A DNA stretch of 64,000 nucleotides, taken from positions 62,001-126,000 of the forward strand of contig NZ_AUCB01000007.1 in NCBI RefSeq assembly GCF_000429545.1, written 5' to 3'. Positions within the stretch are counted from its first letter, which is position 1, and each line of letters opens with the position of its first letter. The notes beneath the pieces are model-generated. The model ran no database searches. It was not told where the DNA came from and worked only from the letters and a program-made list of their open reading frames with translations. The DNA is from Arenibacter certesii DSM 19833. GTDB lineage: Bacteria; Bacteroidota; Bacteroidia; Flavobacteriales; Flavobacteriaceae. Made by a program: the position numbers and the translations under genes. Below are positions 59,505 to 64,000 of the stretch, piece by piece.

Positions 59505-60542
59505 TTATTGCATTTCTCCTCTTAGAGAGGTTTCAAATATGGTTTTGAACAACTTAGGAGAAATATTATTTCCTAAAAGATACATCAATTTGGCAATTGC
59601 AGCCTCTGTGGTGATATCTTTTCCGTTAATCAAACCCAAATTTCGGAGATGTTCACTGGTTTCATACTGTCCCATTAACACACTTCCGCCTGAACATTGT
59701 GTTACGTTCACCACAAATATACCTTTTTTAATAGCGCTACCAAGTTCTTTTTTAAACCATTCTTCCGTTGGAGCGTTGCCAGATCCATAAGTTTCTAACA
59801 CCAAGGCTTTTAAATTTGGGGTATTCAACACACTATGCAATAAAGACTGACTAAAGCCAGGAAAAATCTTTAAAATAGCAACGTTTTGGTCCATATTTCT
59901 ATGCACTTTCAAAGTTTTCCCCTTCTTCCCCGTTAGCAACATTTCCTTATTCACTTTTAAATGTACACCAGACTCCGCCAAAGAGGGATAATTCATGGAG
60001 GCAAAGGCCTCAAAGTGCTCCGCATTGATCTTGGTAGTGCGATTAGCTCTGTAGAGTTTATATTCAAAATATAGACAGACTTCCTGTATAACGGGCTTGT
60101 TATTTTCTTGTAAAGCCGCTATCTGTATAGAGGTAATGAGGTTTTCCTTAGCATCTGTACGTAAATCACCAATAGGAAGTTGCGATCCTGTAAAAATAAC
60201 TGGCTTGCCCAAGTTTTCCAACATAAAACTTAAAGCAGACGAGGTGTAGCTCATTGTATCACTCCCGTGCAACACTACAAACCCATCATAACTCTCGTAA
60301 TGATCTTCAATTATTTCAGCTATAACCACCCAATTGTTGATACTCATATTAGAGGAATCTATAGGTGCATCGAAAGAAATACTATCAATATCACAATCCA
60401 ATTGATACAGCTCTGGAATATTCTTAAGGAGTTTTTTAAAATTAAATGCCTTTAACGCTCCAGTATTGTAATCTTTAACCATTCCAATGGTGCCACCAGT
60501 GTAGATCAATAGAATATTCGTCTTATTATTTATCAAAGTCAA
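59505..60542 (-). CDS. ansA: Type I L-asparaginase
   Basis: Hydrolyses asparagine to aspartate and ammonia in the cytoplasm; 345 residues. The catalytic Thr lies in LLIYTGGTIGM, the second active-site triad region is VLHGSDTMSYTSSAL, and FTGSQLPIGDLRTDAKEN is typical. No signal peptide. There is no usable ATG before the TGGTIGM motif: the frame begins with a TTG at 60542 and an in-frame stop lies just upstream, so TTG is the likely start. It follows tatD by 135 bases. Confidence 0.92.
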   Translation of the reverse strand: MTLINNKTNILLIYTGGTIGMVKDYNTGALKAFNFKKLLKNIPELYQLDCDIDSISFDAPIDSSNMSINNWVVIAEIIEDHYESYDGFVVLHGSDTMSYTSSALSFMLENLGKPVIFTGSQLPIGDLRTDAKENLITSIQIAALQENNKPVIQEVCLYFEYKLYRANRTTKINAEHFEAFASMNYPSLAESGVHLKVNKEMLLTGKKGKTLKVHRNMDQNVAILKIFPGFSQSLLHSVLNTPNLKALVLETYGSGNAPTEEWFKKELGSAIKKGIFVVNVTQCSGGSVLMGQYETSEHLRNLGLINGKDITTEAAIAKLMYLLGNNISPKLFKTIFETSLRGEMQ

Positions 60543-60677
60543 ACCGTTTATATTACATGTAATTTATCAGATTGTTTCTAGATAAGCTTTGCAGAAGTGC
60601 CGCGAGTAAATCTATGCTTTTAAGATAGGACTTCCAGCTTTAAAGCTAGGCGGAAACCAAATTGCTTTACCGAATAA

Positions 60678-61445
60678 CTATACGCCAAAGACTTCCTTGG
60701 AATTTGCGGTGGTGATAGCCGCAACTTCATCTACATCCATATTATATAAAGATGCCACTTTTTCTAACACATGTACTATATAAGAGCTCTCATTTCGTTT
60801 TCCTCGATAAGGCATTGGAGCCAAGTAAGGCGAATCTGTTTCTAAAACTATATGTTTAAGGTCAATTTTATTTAAGAACGCATCGATCTTTCCATTTTTA
60901 AAAGTTACCACTCCCCCTATTCCCAGCTTCATATTATAAGATATAGCCTTTTTTGCTTGCTCATAATCCCCAGTAAAACAATGAAAGATTCCAAAGAGAT
61001 CGTCTCCTTTTTCAGATTCTAAAACTTCAAAGATCTCATCAAAACTATCCCTTCCATGTATCACTATAGGGTATCCATATTTTTTAGCCCATTGAATCTG
61101 CTGCTTAAAAGCAATCTTTTGTTGTTCTAAAAAACTTTTATCCCAATATAGATCTATCCCTATTTCCCCAACTGCATAGAACTTCCGAGCCGTTAGCATT
61201 TCTTCTACATGAGCTAGCTCTTCCTTATAATTTTCCTTTACATAAGTGGGATGCAATCCCATCATTAAAAAAACATGCTCTGGATAGGCTTTTTCCAGAT
61301 CTAACATAGAAGCGGCATAGGTGGAATCTATCGCGGGGATAAAAAAACGATTAACGCCTAGATCCAGCGCTCTTTTTATTACCGACTCCCTATCTTCCTC
61401 AAAAAGTTCACTATATAAATGGGTATGCGTATCCGTTATAATCAT
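60678..61445 (-). CDS. tatD: TatD-family metal-dependent hydrolase (DNase)
   Basis: A 255-residue TIM-barrel nuclease/hydrolase of the TatD/YcfH family. Metal ligands: DTHTH (5-9), GEIGIDLYWD (Glu and Asp near 95-100), VIHGRDS, FHCFTGD and ETDSPYLAP. Members act as 3'-5' DNases or RNases in DNA repair and RNA turnover; the exact role here is unknown. Divergent from the retropepsin-like gene, 37 bases apart. Confidence 0.92.
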   Translation of the reverse strand: MIITDTHTHLYSELFEEDRESVIKRALDLGVNRFFIPAIDSTYAASMLDLEKAYPEHVFLMMGLHPTYVKENYKEELAHVEEMLTARKFYAVGEIGIDLYWDKSFLEQQKIAFKQQIQWAKKYGYPIVIHGRDSFDEIFEVLESEKGDDLFGIFHCFTGDYEQAKKAISYNMKLGIGGVVTFKNGKIDAFLNKIDLKHIVLETDSPYLAPMPYRGKRNESSYIVHVLEKVASLYNMDVDEVAAITTANSKEVFGV

Positions 61446-61461
61446 GCAACAAAAATAAGAT

Positions 61462-61469
61462 TATCTTTG
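61462..61469 (+). promoter_or_regulatory. Possible -7 element of the retropepsin-like gene
   Basis: TATCTTTG matches TAnnTTTG exactly and ends 13 bases before the ATG, implying a very short leader. The upstream TTA at 61436-61438 is a weak -33 element. Confidence 0.45.
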
Positions 61470-61482
61470 ACAAAAAAAGTAC

Positions 61483-61923
61483 ATGGCCAGTCTGAAATCA
61501 TTTCTAAAAAAGAAAAATTATATCTGCATACCTCTTACCCTTACTGCTACCAACCATTTTGAAATAAAGGTTTCCATCAATGGGGTAGAAGGACTATTTA
61601 TTCTAGACACCGGCGCATCTAACACTTGCATCGGAATGGACAAAATAGACTTTTTTAAGCTGAACTCAAAAGAGTCTGAAATTAAAGCTGCTGGAGCGGG
61701 AGCAACAGAAATGCTAACCAAGCTATCAACAAAAAACAAGATTGAAATAGGCAAATGGTTAAAGAAAAAGCACAAAATAGTCCTCTTTGACCTTGTACAT
61801 GTAAACGAAGCGCTAACCTCGCATCAAGCGATGCCCGTAGATGGCATCATTGGGGCCGATCTATTAAAAAAAGGAAAAGCCATCATCGACTACAAAAAGA
61901 CGAGACTTTACCTAAAACAATAA
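61483..61923 (+). CDS. Retropepsin-like aspartic protease domain protein
   Basis: A 146-residue protein that is nearly all one retroviral-type aspartic protease fold. The catalytic motif is LDTGASNTCI at about residues 42-51, and the closing hydrophobic-Gly motif is VDGIIGADLLKKGKAIIDY near 119-137. With one Asp per chain it must dimerise to be active, as retroviral proteases do. There is no signal peptide, so it is probably cytoplasmic. The natural substrate is unknown. Confidence 0.88.
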   Translation: MASLKSFLKKKNYICIPLTLTATNHFEIKVSINGVEGLFILDTGASNTCIGMDKIDFFKLNSKESEIKAAGAGATEMLTKLSTKNKIEIGKWLKKKHKIVLFDLVHVNEALTSHQAMPVDGIIGADLLKKGKAIIDYKKTRLYLKQ

Positions 61924-61960
61924 ATATTCACCCCAATAAAATAAATATCCATACAAAAAT

Positions 61961-61995
61961 AAGGCCCACTGGATTATACATCTAGCAGGCCTTTT
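61961..61995. terminator. Bidirectional terminator between the retropepsin-like gene and sucB
   Basis: AAGGCC (61961-61966) pairs with GGCCTT (61988-61993), with an inner CTGGAT/ATCTAG stem. T-runs on both strands serve the convergent genes. Confidence 0.85.
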
Positions 61996-62016
61996 ATAAA
62001 TTAATTTGGTAGATTA

Positions 62017-63237
62017 TTACATCTCCAATGCTTTCTTAACGTTATTGTCCATTAAGAACTCTTCAGGATTCTCTAATGCCTCTTTAACGGCAACCAAGAA
62101 ACCAACAGACTCCTTACCATCTATTATCCTGTGATCATAGGATAAAGCCACATACATTATAGGAGCAATAGCTATTGCTCCATCCCTAGCTATAGGACGC
62201 TCAACAATATTGTGCATACCTAAAATAGCACTCTGCGGAGGATTGATAATAGGAGTAGACAACATAGATCCAAACACTCCGCCATTGGTAATAGTAAAGG
62301 TGCCACCGGTCATTTCATCAACTGTAATGTCTCCCTCTCGTGCTCTAATGGCCAATCTTTTAACCTCAGACTCCACCCCTCTAAACGTTAGGTTCTCTGC
62401 ATTCCTAATTACAGGCACCATAAGTCCTTTTGGACCCGAGACCGCAATACTAATATCACAGAAGTCATAAGAAATCATTTCGTTGCCATCTATCATGGAA
62501 TTGACCGCCGGGTACATTTGCAAGGCCCTTATTACCGCTTTAGTAAAGAATGACATAAAACCAAGCCCTACATTATGCTTATTTTTAAAATCTTCTTTAT
62601 ACTGCTCCCTTAATTTAAATATAGCAGACATATCCACCTCATTAAAAGTGGTAAGCATAGCAGTTTCATTCTTAGCAGATACTAACCGCTCTGCCACTTT
62701 CCGACGCAGCATAGATAGTCTTGAACGACTTTGCCCCCTAGAACCGCCAGTTGGCGTACCCATAGACGGAACTGCCTTAACAGCATCCTCCTTGGTTACC
62801 CTGCCATCTTTCCCAGTACCTTTTATTGTTGCCGGATCTATCTCTTTTTCAGCCAATATTTTTTTAGCAGCAGGTGATGCCGCACCCGTAGCATAAGTTT
62901 CTTTGCTTGCTTTTTCCTCTACAGGCTTATCAGCAACTTTCTTTTCTTCTGGCTTGCTTTCTGGAGCAGCTTCTTTTTTAGCAGCTCCCTCTGGCTTTTC
63001 AGCACTAGTATCAATTAAGCAGACAACAGCTCCTACCGCTACCGCATCGCCAACTTCTGCTTTTAAAGTAATAATCCCACTTGCTTCCGCAGGCAATTCC
63101 AAGGTAGCCTTATCAGAATCAACTTCAGCGATGGCCTGATCTTTTTCTACATAATCCCCATCACTCACCAACCATTCCGCTATCTCTACCTCTGTAATAG
63201 ACTCCCCCGGGGAAGGAACTTTCATTTCTAAAATCAT
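62017..63237 (-). CDS. sucB: Dihydrolipoyllysine succinyltransferase, E2 of 2-oxoglutarate dehydrogenase
   Basis: The E2 core of the TCA-cycle complex that makes succinyl-CoA. The 406-residue protein has an N-terminal lipoyl domain with Lys43 in VDSDKATLEL, an Ala/Pro/Glu/Lys-rich linker (about 78-108), a peripheral-subunit binding domain (about 115-150, SPAAKKILAEKEIDPATIKGTG) and the catalytic domain with H369-x3-D373-G in YDHRIIDGKE. It lies 93 bases after sucA in the same direction. Confidence 0.95.
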   Translation of the reverse strand: MILEMKVPSPGESITEVEIAEWLVSDGDYVEKDQAIAEVDSDKATLELPAEASGIITLKAEVGDAVAVGAVVCLIDTSAEKPEGAAKKEAAPESKPEEKKVADKPVEEKASKETYATGAASPAAKKILAEKEIDPATIKGTGKDGRVTKEDAVKAVPSMGTPTGGSRGQSRSRLSMLRRKVAERLVSAKNETAMLTTFNEVDMSAIFKLREQYKEDFKNKHNVGLGFMSFFTKAVIRALQMYPAVNSMIDGNEMISYDFCDISIAVSGPKGLMVPVIRNAENLTFRGVESEVKRLAIRAREGDITVDEMTGGTFTITNGGVFGSMLSTPIINPPQSAILGMHNIVERPIARDGAIAIAPIMYVALSYDHRIIDGKESVGFLVAVKEALENPEEFLMDNNVKKALEM

Positions 63238-63330
63238 TTGCTATAATTTTAATTTTTGATTTGTCTTATTTTCTCTCCAATACAACAGTCTGTGATTGGA
63301 CTTGTTTCTTCGTTTATAGCCGCAGCTACT

Positions 63331-64000
63331 TTAACTATTTTTTGTTTCTTTTCTTGCTAGCTCAGGATTCCTACTCATATTGTTCTTTTCAATATCGAAT
63401 ACATAATCGATCACCTGCTGATGGCGACGTTTAGAGCGCACTGCACTACCCGCTGCCGGAGAAGCATAAAATCTTCTGGAAGCCACCCTAAATTTATGGG
63501 CTTCGCTAAAATGCATAACCATATGCCCCCAAGCTCCCATATTTCTTGGTTCTTCCTGGGCCCAAACTATATCATCTGCAAATTTATACTTTTTCATGAT
63601 AGCCTTAATCTGACTGGAAGGCATTGGGAACAATTGCTCTATCCTTACCAAAGCAACATCATCTCGGTTATTTTCTTCTCTAACAGCCAAGAGGTCATAA
63701 TAGAATTTACCGGTACAGAATACCAAACTCTTTATCTTTTTCACATCAGCAGTAGCATCATCAATAACTTCTTGGAACTTACCATCGTAAAATTCCTCTA
63801 CAGTAGAAACCGCTCGCGGATGTCTTAAAAGGCTTTTTGGAGTAAAAACAATTAATGGTTTTCTAAAGTTTACCTTCATCTGCCTCCTAAGCATGTGGAA
63901 CAAGTTAGCAGGAGTAGTTACATCGGCAACATACATGTTGTCCCTAGCACACAACTGCAAATAACGTTCCATCCGTGCCGAAGAATGCTCGGCACCCTGG
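63331..64000 (-). CDS. sucA: 2-oxoglutarate dehydrogenase E1, C-terminal part (cut by window edge)
   Basis: The last 222 codons of the thiamine-diphosphate E1 subunit. The frame stays open to the right edge, where the codons read QGAEHSSARMERYLQLCA, a hallmark of OGDH E1, so the true start lies outside. Further stretches LVFCTGKFYYDLLAVREENN and VWAQEEPRNMGAW are also diagnostic. An internal Met at 63972 is not the start. It is followed by sucB. Confidence 0.95.
   Translation of the reverse strand, partial: QGAEHSSARMERYLQLCARDNMYVADVTTPANLFHMLRRQMKVNFRKPLIVFTPKSLLRHPRAVSTVEEFYDGKFQEVIDDATADVKKIKSLVFCTGKFYYDLLAVREENNRDDVALVRIEQLFPMPSSQIKAIMKKYKFADDIVWAQEEPRNMGAWGHMVMHFSEAHKFRVASRRFYASPAAGSAVRSKRRHQQVIDYVFDIEKNNMSRNPELARKETKNS

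Overview
The window comes from the chromosome of a marine-type member of the Flavobacteriaceae (Bacteroidota). This rests on moderately AT-rich DNA, promoters of the Bacteroidota form TTG-N17..21-TAnnTTTG instead of the E. coli form, an alternative complex III / cytochrome oxidase operon, DUF2723 and PorT-family proteins, ExbB-ExbD-ExbD clusters, and the protein sequences themselves. The species cannot be named from this sequence alone. Almost everything is core chromosome. I see no insertion sequence, prophage, CRISPR array, rRNA or plasmid feature.

Layout. 1-11,000: start of malic enzyme (cut by the left edge), queG, a small secreted protein, a membrane-spanning AraC/TolB/TPR regulator, a cytochrome P450 directly downstream of ruvB, an acyl-CoA oxidase-like protein and a DUF2807 secreted protein. 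11,000-22,800: an eight-gene respiratory operon on the minus strand, actA-actB-actC-actD-actE-actF-coxB-coxA, encoding a quinol:cytochrome c/oxygen supercomplex. 22,900-28,800: a small SPOR protein and the rimP-nusA-infB operon. 29,000-39,100: glycoprotein/aminosugar enzymes (GH20 hexosaminidase, glycosylasparaginase), an amidohydrolase, tRNA-Gln, a large DUF2723 membrane protein, and cutC with a metallophosphoesterase and a cysteine-less thioredoxin-fold protein. 39,100-54,000: polA, a 1-kb gene-free stretch, the ribosomal run rplM-rpsI-rpsB-tsf, an M61 lipoprotein peptidase on the opposite strand, pyrH-frr, an MMPL/RND exporter and asnS. 54,000-64,000: rpoN with a translationally coupled membrane protein, a PorT-family barrel, an exbB/3-TM/exbD/exbD operon, tRNA-Ser, L-asparaginase, tatD, a retropepsin-like protein, sucB and the end of sucA (cut by the right edge).

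How the parts fit. The respiratory operon takes electrons from menaquinol to oxygen and energises the inner membrane. The ExbB/ExbD set would pass that energy to the outer membrane. The two sucAB genes and malic enzyme supply reducing power. The ribosomal and translation genes form two regulated blocks, and each carries RNA hairpins in its leader or intergenic region that look like attenuators or autoregulatory sites.

Most unusual observations: (1) the same kind of C-terminal helix-hairpin-helix tail (K-x-x-GIGP...TFA...W-x-x-QA) is fused to ribosomal protein S2 and to the membrane subunit ActC; (2) a terminator-like perfect hairpin lies just after the predicted promoter of rimP-nusA-infB; (3) several consecutive stem-loops lie before rpsB, with a long hairpin between rpsB and tsf; (4) one ExbD carries a periplasmic CxxC and its operon includes a conserved-looking 3-TM protein; (5) the transmembrane AraC-type regulator; (6) a terminator-like hairpin lies inside the first codons of queG. 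No wholly new multi-gene system is evident, and I have not forced one.
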